Origin: Marinilabiliales bacterium
GTDB lineage: Bacteria > Bacteroidota > Bacteroidia > Bacteroidales > SZUA-534
Assembly: GCA_003512955.1 (NCBI GenBank)
Contig: DOTG01000048.1
Location: 1-64,000, forward strand
Direction of reading: 5' to 3'
DNA length: 64,000 bases
Shown here: piece after piece, positions 9,499-17,306 of the stretch
Position numbering within the stretch: the stretch's first letter is position 1
Layout: the number at the start of each line of letters is the position of its first letter
Program-made: the position numbers and the translations under genes
Notes under the pieces: model-generated
Seen by the model: the letters and a program-made list of their open reading frames with translations, nothing else
Told to the model about the DNA's origin: nothing
The model's database searches: none

Positions 9499-12400
9499 CT
9501 ATTTTTTCCTAATCAAGAACTCCAACATGGTTTTCATCAAAGCATCACGGTGCGGGCTGTTCAGAATTGTCTCGAACGGAAACCCCAAAGCAATCACCTT
9601 GTAACTACCCGAGTAAATAACCCCGGCGCTCATGTTGTTTTCAGCATACCTCATAAATGTGGCTGAGGTGGTGTCGAACGGAACAATGGCATCGGGTGCT
9701 TCAGCCGCATAAATGGTTGGATGAAACTGGGTGTTAAATTGGAAGCCATCTGTTGAATATCTAAAAACACTATCACAAAAGTAAACATTGCCCAATCTTG
9801 AGGCATGGTCGGTGCGCCATTTGTATTTTAACAAAACGCCTACCATACTGTCCTGATTTTGAATCCGGGTATCTGTACCAATGTAAGAACCTGAAATGAG
9901 GAGGTTTCCTCCAGCCTTGAGAAATCGTTCCAAATTCAACAAGAACGGTTTGGTAAAAACCTGAAAACGCCCGTGGATGGAGTCTTTGGGCAGATAGGTG
10001 GTTTTCTCTTCGCCTGCTAAAAAATCAACCACCGGATAATCAGCTAATTGCACAAGAGTATCTGCCACCGCTTCATCACTAGTTGATGTAAAGGCATACC
10101 GGGCGCGTTGAATGGCTTTACCATGGATATATGTAAAATCAAAGGAATTGCCAGGGATAATTTTGCCTTCCATTTCAGCACCCGAGGCTCCATGTCCCGG
10201 GGAATCGTCATCAAGCCAGTTTTTATCGCGATGAAACTCGAATTGGGCTCCTGTAGTCTGGAGGCTCATCAAATATTCCACACCTTCATCCACCGGGTTC
10301 ATAAATCCGGCATATTTTTCGTCATCAATAACCCCGGGGGTAGCCAACCTATCAAAACCATTAATGATAAGGATGGTATCGGTAGCACCTGAAGTATGAC
10401 ATGCTGAAAGTATTTCAGAAGGAAAACTCTCACCACCCTTATTCCAGGCTGTTACTTTAAATGAATAGATTACTCCAGGTTCCATGTTTTGGATTTGAAT
10501 CATGGGTTCTTTAACAAAAGTACCGTTGTTAAAGTCACCGTCAGCCATCCGTTGATAGACAATGTACCCCTCAGGAACGGCTGTTTCTTCGAGAGTGTCT
10601 GTTACCGGTTTCCATTGCAGTATAGCCGAATTGAATGGTGCCAGCGTGACCTGAAAGTGGGAAACAGGAAGCGGTTGCACAATGAATTTAAACCCGTTCT
10701 GAAACGATAAATACTTCAAAATCCCTTTGTAAATGGCACGGCTGGCATCGAACCGGAATTGAGGGTCTTGGCCGAAGCGGACATCCATAAAATTCTGGTG
10801 TGAGAAAAGCTCCAAAAGCATGTTTGGCACGTTGGGGCGGAAAGCCTCGCTGTAAGGCTTATCCCACATGCCGCGGCGGGTCCAGCTGGTGTCGTATTTT
10901 TGGCGGAGATCATTCACCAGCTGGGTTTGAATCAGGTCGGTGAGATCGCGCGAGGCCATTTTTGAGATGCCATTGGGGTACGAAGTTGAATCGACTTTGG
11001 TACTGTAAATACCCAAACTCCCAATCACAGAATCGTTGTGAGCCACACCTGCATCGGTATGTAATGCTAAAGAAAGTTCAATGGGGATGCCTAATCCCGG
11101 ATGATTTTTTGCTTTTTTAGGCCCTGATGGCGCACCCATCAGATAATTTACCCATTCGCCACGGCTTTGGTAATCGTCGGTGTAATCATCGTTTTTGCCG
11201 TTACTAAGTTTCCAAACCAAAGTGTCGGGTATTCCTGCATATTGCAGATAATAACGGGCCGCTTCCTGGTAGCGTGGTTTTTGGCTCACCATTCCATTTC
11301 GGCTGATGTTGCCCATACCGCCACCAAAACGGACGGCATCGGCGGTAATTTTTTGTCCCCTTTTTTTCGATTGGCTTGTTAATACTACTTTACCAGTTTG
11401 CTCGTTCATTCCCTGATGGAATTTAAACCTGCCCAAATAAATCCATGTTTCACCGCCCATCTGTTGGTTTACCTGATAGACGGTTTTTCCACCTGTATGA
11501 TGAACGGTATAAGTAGCTTTGTCGGTATTCGTTGCCGAGTGGTGGTACGATACATAAACCGGATAATAACCCTCTTCGGGGATGTTTGGGATCCATTCCA
11601 CCTGTTGTTCTCCCTCTTTATCGGTTTTAAATTCAATGTAGGTCCCCAATTCAAAAGGGTTCTCTTTCACATAGGGAGGATTCCCGATGGCAAATCCTTT
11701 TTCTTCTTTTACAACGGTGGCATTTGTTCTATAAATGCTGTTGTTGAGGTTCCCATTGTTATCCACAATCACTTCCTGAGTTTGCCAGTTGCGTTCGCGG
11801 GGAATCATTACATTGGCCCCAGCATTTTCAAGCATGGGTACCAATACTTTTAGCATGTACGATAAAGTGGAAATATCTTCCACAGTTTGAAACAGACGCG
11901 CCCGTTGCCATTCCCACCGGTCCAGTTTCTGTTCGTAATAATAACCATGGCTGTGCCACAGCGCCAAATGGGTAGTTGCCAAAATGGGTGGCTGGGGTGT
12001 AGGTTTAGATAAATTCTTTACCAAGGGTTCCCCCTGATAAGGTTTGCTTTGTGGTAAACGTTTTTTGTCATACCATTTTTTACGCGATCTGTAATAATTT
12101 GGTATATATTCATTGATGTTCTTTTGGTCGGAATGGATGGAGATTTTAAAGTCTTGATAGGATTCTCCAAGGTAATTTCTGAAATGCCCTAGTAACGAGT
12201 CCACTGTAGATTCGCGCATAGGGGCGTAGGCAAACTTGGGGTCGAGATGTAATTCAATGGTTTTGCTTTTCACATTTACAATTAACGTATCGATGCGGGT
12301 GGAGTCTTTTTTATAATACCCCGTCAGATGATTAAAATAAGGAGCATTAATCTTTTCATTTACAAATTGTTCCGTCATTTTTTTTACAGGGCTTTTAAAA

Positions 12401-12516
12401 GGGATTACAGGTTGTTGCCCCAATAAAGTGCTTACGTTTAAACTCAAGAAACCCATGAATCCAATAAAGATGACAATTTGAGGTCTCATCCCCTGTTTTT
12501 TTTGTAATTTTTCCAT
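9499..12516 (-). CDS. Secreted amidase-like 'xanthan lyase' protein with golvesin-type and FN3 domains
   Basis: The 1005-residue protein has a signal segment (about residues 10-34) and a divided Amidase_3-like core. The core pieces are LALWHSHGYYY (H188/H190), E213 in TVEDIS, LALHTDAG near residue 485 and LLELFSHQN near 568, which mirror the His, Glu, His and Glu of N-acetylmuramoyl-L-alanine amidases. Between them (about 290-400) is a golvesin/xanthan-lyase carbohydrate-binding-like domain. An FN3-like domain (about 620-710) and a C-terminal flavodoxin-like region (about 730-1000) follow. It is often annotated xanthan lyase in Bacteroidota; I favour a cell-wall amidase. A start at the second Met (12489) is likely, because the candidate promoter places transcription start at about 12513. 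Confidence 0.75.
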   Translation of the reverse strand: MEKLQKKQGMRPQIVIFIGFMGFLSLNVSTLLGQQPVIPFKSPVKKMTEQFVNEKINAPYFNHLTGYYKKDSTRIDTLIVNVKSKTIELHLDPKFAYAPMRESTVDSLLGHFRNYLGESYQDFKISIHSDQKNINEYIPNYYRSRKKWYDKKRLPQSKPYQGEPLVKNLSKPTPQPPILATTHLALWHSHGYYYEQKLDRWEWQRARLFQTVEDISTLSYMLKVLVPMLENAGANVMIPRERNWQTQEVIVDNNGNLNNSIYRTNATVVKEEKGFAIGNPPYVKENPFELGTYIEFKTDKEGEQQVEWIPNIPEEGYYPVYVSYHHSATNTDKATYTVHHTGGKTVYQVNQQMGGETWIYLGRFKFHQGMNEQTGKVVLTSQSKKRGQKITADAVRFGGGMGNISRNGMVSQKPRYQEAARYYLQYAGIPDTLVWKLSNGKNDDYTDDYQSRGEWVNYLMGAPSGPKKAKNHPGLGIPIELSLALHTDAGVAHNDSVIGSLGIYSTKVDSTSYPNGISKMASRDLTDLIQTQLVNDLRQKYDTSWTRRGMWDKPYSEAFRPNVPNMLLELFSHQNFMDVRFGQDPQFRFDASRAIYKGILKYLSFQNGFKFIVQPLPVSHFQVTLAPFNSAILQWKPVTDTLEETAVPEGYIVYQRMADGDFNNGTFVKEPMIQIQNMEPGVIYSFKVTAWNKGGESFPSEILSACHTSGATDTILIINGFDRLATPGVIDDEKYAGFMNPVDEGVEYLMSLQTTGAQFEFHRDKNWLDDDSPGHGASGAEMEGKIIPGNSFDFTYIHGKAIQRARYAFTSTSDEAVADTLVQLADYPVVDFLAGEEKTTYLPKDSIHGRFQVFTKPFLLNLERFLKAGGNLLISGSYIGTDTRIQNQDSMVGVLLKYKWRTDHASRLGNVYFCDSVFRYSTDGFQFNTQFHPTIYAAEAPDAIVPFDTTSATFMRYAENNMSAGVIYSGSYKVIALGFPFETILNSPHRDALMKTMLEFLIRKK

Positions 12517-12517
12517 C

Positions 12518-12549
12518 CAAAAATAAAGCTAATATTCAAAAAAAACAAA
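12518..12549 (-). promoter_or_regulatory. Candidate Bacteroidota-type promoter for the leftward operon
   Basis: Read on the minus strand, TTTG (12549-12546), a 20-base spacer and TATTTTTG (12525-12518) match the -33 TTTG / -7 TAnnTTTG consensus at normal spacing. Transcription would begin at about 12513, inside the first possible start codon. This favours the ATG at 12489 for the amidase-like gene. Confidence 0.6.
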
Positions 12550-12551
12550 AC

Positions 12552-12569
12552 ATGTAATACATATTACAT
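12552..12569. promoter_or_regulatory. Perfect 18-bp palindrome, candidate GntR operator
   Basis: ATGTAATA-CA-TATTACAT is a perfect inverted repeat in the divergent region, two bases upstream of the leftward -33 box. It contains GTAATAC, fitting the GT-N3-AC core of FadR-type GntR operators. The 9-mer TGTAATACA recurs in reverse complement at 17179-17187. Operator function is inferred. Confidence 0.45.
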
Positions 12570-12598
12570 ATTATAAAAATATTTCTTAATTTAGCCGG

Positions 12599-12619
12599 GT
12601 CAACTTAAAATAAGTTGAC
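12599..12619. promoter_or_regulatory. Perfect 9+3+9 inverted repeat upstream of the kinase gene
   Basis: GTCAACTTA, three A bases, TAAGTTGAC, centred about 85 bases before the kinase start codon. There is no T-run after it, so it is not a terminator. It could be an operator or a hairpin in the leader of the kinase-murQ transcript. Confidence 0.4.
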
Positions 12620-12693
12620 AAATGGCATGAGCAGTAAAAATAAGCTTTGTTGCTTAAAAAACCTAAGCACAATAGATAATACAAACAATAACT

Positions 12694-13536
12694 ATGGTCT
12701 TACTAGCAGATGGAGGTTCAACTAAAGTAGATTGGCGCTTGATAGCAGGCGGAAAGGTATCCGGTTATCAAACACAAGGCATCAATCCTTTTATTATTTC
12801 CGAAGAGGTTATCGTGGATATTTTGAGCCAAGCCGCTTGGAAAAAAGAGGGGCATTGCATAGACGAGGTTCATTTTTATGGAGCAGGCCTGGCTACTGAT
12901 CATGCAAAAGGTATCATACAAAAATCATTTGTGAAAGTTTTAGGCCCACAAGTGGCTGTTCATGTGAATGATGATCTGATTGGGGCTGCACGTGCATTGT
13001 TTGGCAATCAACAAGGAATAGCCTGCATTTTGGGTACCGGTTCCAATTCTTGTTATTACAATGGCAACGGGGTGGTTGAAAAAATTCCCGCTTTAGGGTA
13101 TATTTTAGGTGATGAGGGCAGCGGAGCATATTTGGGGAAACAATTTGTAAATGCCTTGCTTAAGCGCGATTTTACCGTGGAATTTACCAATCATGTATTA
13201 AAAAATGAGAACCTGTCCCAGGATCAGATACTTGAAGGGGTATATAAGAAACCGTTCCCTAACAGGTATTTAGCTTCGTTAACCCAAATAATGAATAAAT
13301 ACATTGATAACCTGCAGGTACGGGCATTGGTAGCGGATTCTTTTGAGGCGTTTTTAAGTAAAAATGTCTTAAAATATCCACAGATCAAGGATTGCAAAGT
13401 AGGTTTTGTGGGGTCGATTGCCTTTTATTTTGAGGAAATATTACTTGAGGCACTGGCAAAGTATCATATTCAGAATGTTAAAGTTATAAAAGCCCCGATT
13501 GATGATTTGGTAACTTATCATGTATCAAACCATTAA
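12694..13536 (+). CDS. BadF/BadG-family amino-sugar kinase (GlcNAc/MurNAc kinase-like)
   Basis: This 280-residue ASKHA-fold kinase opens with LADGGSTKVDW, the phosphate-1 loop. ACILGTGSNSCYYNG and GYILGDEGSGAYLG are the phosphate-2 and sugar-binding loops found in N-acetylglucosamine kinases and in Clostridium MurK. It would phosphorylate GlcNAc and/or MurNAc with ATP in the cytoplasm. The MurQ gene begins 16 bp downstream, which strongly suggests that MurNAc-6-P is one product. It lacks a long N-terminal extension, and no anmK-type kinase is seen in the window, so it may be the sole entry kinase of this pathway (inference). It is expressed from the divergent region holding two palindromes. 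Confidence 0.85.
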   Translation: MVLLADGGSTKVDWRLIAGGKVSGYQTQGINPFIISEEVIVDILSQAAWKKEGHCIDEVHFYGAGLATDHAKGIIQKSFVKVLGPQVAVHVNDDLIGAARALFGNQQGIACILGTGSNSCYYNGNGVVEKIPALGYILGDEGSGAYLGKQFVNALLKRDFTVEFTNHVLKNENLSQDQILEGVYKKPFPNRYLASLTQIMNKYIDNLQVRALVADSFEAFLSKNVLKYPQIKDCKVGFVGSIAFYFEEILLEALAKYHIQNVKVIKAPIDDLVTYHVSNH

Positions 13537-13552
13537 AATGAAAAGTTAAACT

Positions 13553-14362
13553 ATGGTGAATATAACAGAATCCAACTCAAGGTATGATAACCTTGATAAA
13601 ATGACAGTGAAAGAGCTTCTTGAGAACATAAACCATGAAGACAGCACTGTTCATATGGCTGTAAATAAAATAATCCCCCAAATTGAGGAGGTGGTGGAAA
13701 ATATCATCCCCAAGATAAAAAAAGGGGGCCGGCTTTTTTATGTAGGAGCCGGAACCAGTGGCCGGCTTGGAATTCTTGATGCCTCAGAGATACCTCCCAC
13801 GTATGGAGTTCCTTACGATATTGTGATTGGTTTAATCGCTGGTGGCGACCAAGCCATCCGTAAGGCCATTGAATCGGCTGAAGATGATGAAAATGGAGCT
13901 TGGCGCGACATGCTACCGTTTAAGCCCCATGCCATTGATTCAGTGATTGGGATTGCTGCATCGGGCCGCACACCGTACGTTATTGGCGCAGTAAAACAAG
14001 CCAAGCGCGAAGGCCTGTTCACGGCTTGTATAGTTTGCAACCCTGGTTCGCAATTGGCCAAAGAGGTGGATATAGCTCTTGAAGCCATTGTGGGCCCCGA
14101 GTTTGTTACCGGAAGCACACGCATGAAGGCAGGGACGGCTCAAAAGCTCATCCTGAACATGATAACCACCTCCATCATGATTAAACTGGGCCGGGTTAAG
14201 GGCAACAAAATGGTTGACATGCAGTTAACCAACCAAAAACTGGTGGAAAGGGGTTCGATCATGATTCAGGAGGAACTGGGATTATCTATCGAGGATGCGC
14301 GGCGTTTATTGCTGTTGCACGGTTCGGTGCGCAATGCCGTGGACAATTATAAAAGCTTATAG
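13553..14362 (+). CDS. murQ: N-acetylmuramic acid 6-phosphate etherase MurQ
   Basis: MurQ removes the lactyl ether from MurNAc-6-P to give GlcNAc-6-P and D-lactate in the cytoplasm. The 269-residue protein begins with ITESNSRYDNLDKMT, followed by FYVGAGTSGRLGILDASE (SIS-domain sugar-phosphate loop, catalytic Glu in DASE) and AIESAEDDE. GPEFVTGSTRMKAGTAQK completes the family signature. It is slightly shorter than E. coli MurQ (about 298), mainly at the C-terminus, which is common in Bacteroidota. It directly follows the kinase gene and ends before a bidirectional terminator shared with the convergent GntR gene. Confidence 0.95.
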   Translation: MVNITESNSRYDNLDKMTVKELLENINHEDSTVHMAVNKIIPQIEEVVENIIPKIKKGGRLFYVGAGTSGRLGILDASEIPPTYGVPYDIVIGLIAGGDQAIRKAIESAEDDENGAWRDMLPFKPHAIDSVIGIAASGRTPYVIGAVKQAKREGLFTACIVCNPGSQLAKEVDIALEAIVGPEFVTGSTRMKAGTAQKLILNMITTSIMIKLGRVKGNKMVDMQLTNQKLVERGSIMIQEELGLSIEDARRLLLLHGSVRNAVDNYKSL

Positions 14363-14422
14363 TTTGGTTTTTAAATGAATACTGATTTGTCTTTTAAGCA
14401 GTTTATGTGAAAGGGTAAAAAT

Positions 14423-14457
14423 AAAAAAGAGGAACTCAAAACCGGGTTCCTTTTTTT
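14423..14457. terminator. Bidirectional intrinsic terminator between murQ and the GntR gene
   Basis: AGGAAC (14430-14435) pairs with GTTCCT (14446-14451), flanked by an A-run on the left and seven T on the right. It therefore works as an intrinsic terminator on either strand for the two convergent genes. Confidence 0.75.
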
Positions 14458-14476
14458 CGTATTTAAAAAGTTTTAA

Positions 14477-15199
14477 CTAAAAGTATTTCATGTATTTGTC
14501 GTAAATCTCCTGGGTCCGGTTTAAATGGGTGGTCATTAATTCATAAGCTTCCAATTCGTTCTTGCTGCGGATGGCTTCAATAATCTGTTTATGAAGGGTT
14601 AATGTATTATCTTTTTCACCTTCAATGTTTCCATAGATATAATTCCGCATCCTTGGCAGCAGTGAATAAATAGGCTCCATGGTTATCTGCATAATCGGGT
14701 TACCCGACGATTTGGCAATAATAAGGTGGAACTTGTTATCCAAATCGGCTTCCAGTTGAGTATTATCGTGGTTGCATTTTTTAAAATCGACAAGGTTTTT
14801 ATCCAGTTCTTTGATGTTCTCTTCAGTCCGGTTCTTTGCAGCCAAGCGGGCAATTTCTGGTTCAAAGAGCCTGCGTACTTCAATAATTTGTGACAGTAAA
14901 TTGTTATCGAATTTCAAGTCGTAATACAAATTCAGGGAATTGATGGCATCCTCAATCGTAATTTGAGAAACATACATGCCACTTCCTTTTTTAATATTGA
15001 TTAACCCCCTTGCACTTAGTCTGCGTAGAGCTTCCCGTAAGGCTGTCCGGCTTACTCCAAAGGCTTCACACATTTCATGCTCCGTGGGTAGTTTTGAACC
15101 AATTAACAGTTTTTTCTCCCTAATGGCATTTTCTATGGTTCGTTCTATCTTTTGGCTTAGGGTCTGTCTGTTTCCAAGATTTTTAAAAATGTCATCCAT
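14477..15199 (-). CDS. FadR-subfamily GntR transcriptional regulator
   Basis: This 240-residue protein has an N-terminal winged helix (about 10-80). It includes IGSKLPTEHEMCEAFGVSRTALREALRRLSARGLI, with the GntR pattern PTE..L...F.VSR.ALREAL, then GSGMYV. An all-helical FCD effector domain follows (about 95-235) with EVRRLFEPEIARLAA and conserved His residues (FHLIIAKSSGN, HKQIIEAI) that usually bind a metal and an acidic ligand. It lies between murQ and the DigH-like gene, in the middle of the proposed locus, and is the obvious candidate regulator. The likely effector is a MurNAc or GlcNAc derivative (inference). Candidate FadR-type sites occur at 12552, 16953 and 17176. Confidence 0.9.
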   Translation of the reverse strand: MDDIFKNLGNRQTLSQKIERTIENAIREKKLLIGSKLPTEHEMCEAFGVSRTALREALRRLSARGLINIKKGSGMYVSQITIEDAINSLNLYYDLKFDNNLLSQIIEVRRLFEPEIARLAAKNRTEENIKELDKNLVDFKKCNHDNTQLEADLDNKFHLIIAKSSGNPIMQITMEPIYSLLPRMRNYIYGNIEGEKDNTLTLHKQIIEAIRSKNELEAYELMTTHLNRTQEIYDKYMKYF

Positions 15200-15224
15200 T
15201 TTTAATAGTATTTATAAATTGATG

Positions 15225-15232
15225 CAAAAGTA
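15225..15232 (-). promoter_or_regulatory. -7 promoter box for the GntR gene
   Basis: Minus-strand TACTTTTG matches TAnnTTTG and lies about 26 bases before the GntR start codon. No good TTTG is found at the -33 position. Confidence 0.5.
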
Positions 15233-15394
15233 AAAATATTTATATCATAAATTAGTGAGAAGCCTATGTTATTAATTATTAGCAATTAAAAACCACGGAT
15301 TGCTTTCATTTATTAATTTTTCATCATGCAAGATAGGTATTAGGTCATACATTTGTACATATTTCCATTAAATATTTCTTTTTGTACTTTCCAG

Positions 15395-16891
15395 TTATTG
15401 TATTATCAATGGCTCGCTTAACTGGCTCTCGTTATTCAGCCGGTCGAGTGCAGCAATTCGGTAAGTTCCCTTTTTGAGTTTTGAGGGTGAATAAAACCTG
15501 TTTTCACCGACCACTCCCACAATATTTTCAGGTTTTTTGAGGCTCGAATTGTCATTTTGTGCATAATAATAGATCACGTAAAACCGTGCTCTTTCCATTT
15601 CATCGGCTTCAACGGGGCTTTCCCATTCAATGATGCTCTCTTGAGTTTTGATTCCAACGGGAGGTGCTGGAGCAATTTGGTCAATCCATGGCATGGGGGG
15701 GATTATAGCTGGATGTGGGCAAAGCTCTTTTTGCAGTTTTTTAGTAAATGGTTTCAACTCTTTCCTGAAAAAATGGGTGCTGCTGAAAAAACAAAACCCA
15801 TGTATATGTTGTATCGTTCGCAATACTTCAATCTGAAATATCAGGTTTTTTATATTCTTCCATTCTTTATCCCTGGCATTGCTTTGAATGCGGTAAGGTG
15901 CTAAACCCAGATACATAGCTCTTCCGTAAGCATGGTCGGCCCACCAATAGGCTAAATTGCTAAAATTTGCCGTCGGATGTCCCTCGTGCCAGTACAATTG
16001 GGGCATGGTGTAATCTATCCACCCCAGGCGTTGCCATTTAATGATATCGGCATAAAGGGCATCGTAGTTGGTGGTTCCTGCATTCGTTTCCGATCCATTC
16101 ACATCTTGCTCCCGGTTCCGCCAAACACCGAAAGGGCTGATACCGAATTTTACCCAAGGTTTGGTGGTTTTTATGGCTGAACCAAGAATCTGAATGATGG
16201 TATCTACATTATGGCGCCGCCAATCATCAAGGTTTCGGGGAAAATAGCGGCCTCCATATTTTTGAAAAGCCAAAGAATCAGGTATCTGTTGCCCTTGAAT
16301 AGCATAAGGATAGAAATAATCGTCGAAATGAACAGCATCTATATCATATCGTTTTACAACATCAGTGACTACCCGGGTAATAAAGTTCCAGACCTCAGGG
16401 TGCCCCGGTTCAAAATATTTTTTATTCCCATAGTTCCAGCCCCAATCAGGGTGTTTGTTTATAATGTGAGAACTGGTTAATGTATCCTCAATGTTTTGTT
16501 GAATCCGGTAAGGATTAAACCAGGCATGTAATTCCATCCCCCGTTTATGGGTTTGTTCCACCCAGTATTCAAGCGGATCGTAATAAGGTTCCGGTATTCC
16601 ACCCTGCTTTCCGGTGAGATATTTTGTCCAGGGTTCCAGTTCTGACGGAAAAATGGCATCGGCGCTTGGTCTGACTTGGAGTATTATGGCGTTACATCCA
16701 TTTTTTTTATGCATATTAAGTAAGGTAAGTATCTCCTTTTGTTGTTCTTCCGGGATCAAACCAGTCTTTGAGGGCCAGTCGATATTGGCAACCGTTGAAA
16801 CCCAAACCCCGCGAAATTCATACTTTACTGTTTGGGCTGGTAAGGAAAGGCTTGCAAAGAGCAGTATCATGATAACAATGTTATTCTTCAT
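15395..16891 (-). CDS. DigH/YngK-like family 10 glycosidase (GHL10), exported
   Basis: Signal peptide (residues 1-19, ending SLPAQ), then a GHL10/DUF187 TIM-barrel (about 22-400). Motifs are FRGVWVSTVANIDWPSK, AIILQVRPSADA, MELHAWFNPYRI, VHFDDYFYPY, FGISPFGVWRN and YTMPQLYWHEGH. A C-terminal FN3-like domain (about 405-498) follows. E. coli DigH (YddW) of this family cleaves peptidoglycan glycan strands lacking stem peptides. The protein has no T9SS domain and no lipobox, so it is probably periplasmic. A paralogue with a T9SS tail lies at 31105. It is divergent from the DUF4623 operon and adjacent to the GntR gene, and has a candidate regulator half-site in its promoter. Confidence 0.85.
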   Translation of the reverse strand: MKNNIVIMILLFASLSLPAQTVKYEFRGVWVSTVANIDWPSKTGLIPEEQQKEILTLLNMHKKNGCNAIILQVRPSADAIFPSELEPWTKYLTGKQGGIPEPYYDPLEYWVEQTHKRGMELHAWFNPYRIQQNIEDTLTSSHIINKHPDWGWNYGNKKYFEPGHPEVWNFITRVVTDVVKRYDIDAVHFDDYFYPYAIQGQQIPDSLAFQKYGGRYFPRNLDDWRRHNVDTIIQILGSAIKTTKPWVKFGISPFGVWRNREQDVNGSETNAGTTNYDALYADIIKWQRLGWIDYTMPQLYWHEGHPTANFSNLAYWWADHAYGRAMYLGLAPYRIQSNARDKEWKNIKNLIFQIEVLRTIQHIHGFCFFSSTHFFRKELKPFTKKLQKELCPHPAIIPPMPWIDQIAPAPPVGIKTQESIIEWESPVEADEMERARFYVIYYYAQNDNSSLKKPENIVGVVGENRFYSPSKLKKGTYRIAALDRLNNESQLSEPLIIQ

Positions 16892-16927
16892 TTTAATAGG
16901 GTTTGAAATATTCTTAAATCGGTACTA

Positions 16928-16935
16928 CAAAAATA
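16928..16935 (-). promoter_or_regulatory. -7 box for the DigH-like gene
   Basis: Minus-strand TATTTTTG fits TAnnTTTG. The implied leader to the ATG at 16891 is about 32 bases. No clear TTTG lies at -33. Confidence 0.45.
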
Positions 16936-16952
16936 TCACAATAATAAATTCA

Positions 16953-16961
16953 GGTAATACA
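16953..16961. promoter_or_regulatory. GGTAATACA, third copy of the candidate regulator motif
   Basis: It differs by one base from TGTAATACA seen in the 12552 palindrome and (reverse complement) at 17179. It lies where the -33 contact of the leftward promoter would be. It is not itself a palindrome, so support is weaker. Confidence 0.3.
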
Positions 16962-17172
16962 TCATTCATCTTATGTTAATGTGTTACAAAGCATAATTTT
17001 ATTCAATCGTTAATTTCGGATGTAATAAAGGATATATATTTTGTAAATAATTTAAAATCAGGATATTTAATATCATATTAAGTGAAATAGACTCCTTTGA
17101 AAATGGGCCATTTTTTGCGTAGGATGTATGATAAAAAAAAATTAAAAAAATGGATTAATATTCAAAAAAAGT

Positions 17173-17190
17173 TAAATTTGTATTACAAAT
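17173..17190 (+). promoter_or_regulatory. -7 box overlapped by a perfect palindrome (promoter/operator)
   Basis: TAAATTTG (17173-17180) matches the -7 consensus. ATTTGTA-T-TACAAAT (17176-17190) is a perfect 15-bp palindrome overlapping it. Its core TTGTATTACAA fits the TNGTNNNACNA consensus of FadR-type regulators exactly. A protein bound here would block transcription of the DUF4623 operon. No TTTG is seen at -33. Confidence 0.5.
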
Positions 17191-17198
17191 GTACAATT

Positions 17199-17273
17199 AT
17201 GAAAGAACCGTATCCTTTTGCAGAGAATCGTAAGAGCACCAAACGGCAGTTTTCTTTAGTAAGTCATAATTAA
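17199..17273 (+). CDS. Possible 24-residue leader peptide (uORF)
   Basis: An ATG-to-TAA frame inside the predicted leader of the DUF4623 operon, starting MKEPYPFAENRKSTKRQF, ends 33 bases before the next start codon. It is basic and not repetitive. No Shine-Dalgarno is evident. It could be a regulatory leader peptide or chance. Confidence 0.25.
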   Translation: MKEPYPFAENRKSTKRQFSLVSHN

Positions 17274-17306
17274 TCAAGCTAATTAATAACCTATAAAACA
17301 ACAAGT

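Larger units (their letters stand above)
16892..17306. other. Divergent regulatory region (DigH-like gene / DUF4623 operon)
   Basis: A 415-bp AT-rich gap holding a leftward -7 box, a candidate GntR half-site, a rightward -7 box overlapped by a palindrome, and a short upstream reading frame, each listed separately. I see no larger gene in it. Confidence 0.6.

Noticed and set aside
11398..11853. 151-codon plus-strand frame inside the amidase-like gene
   Set aside because: Opposite-strand shadow of a gene with clear domains; the hydrophobic translation matches no known family.
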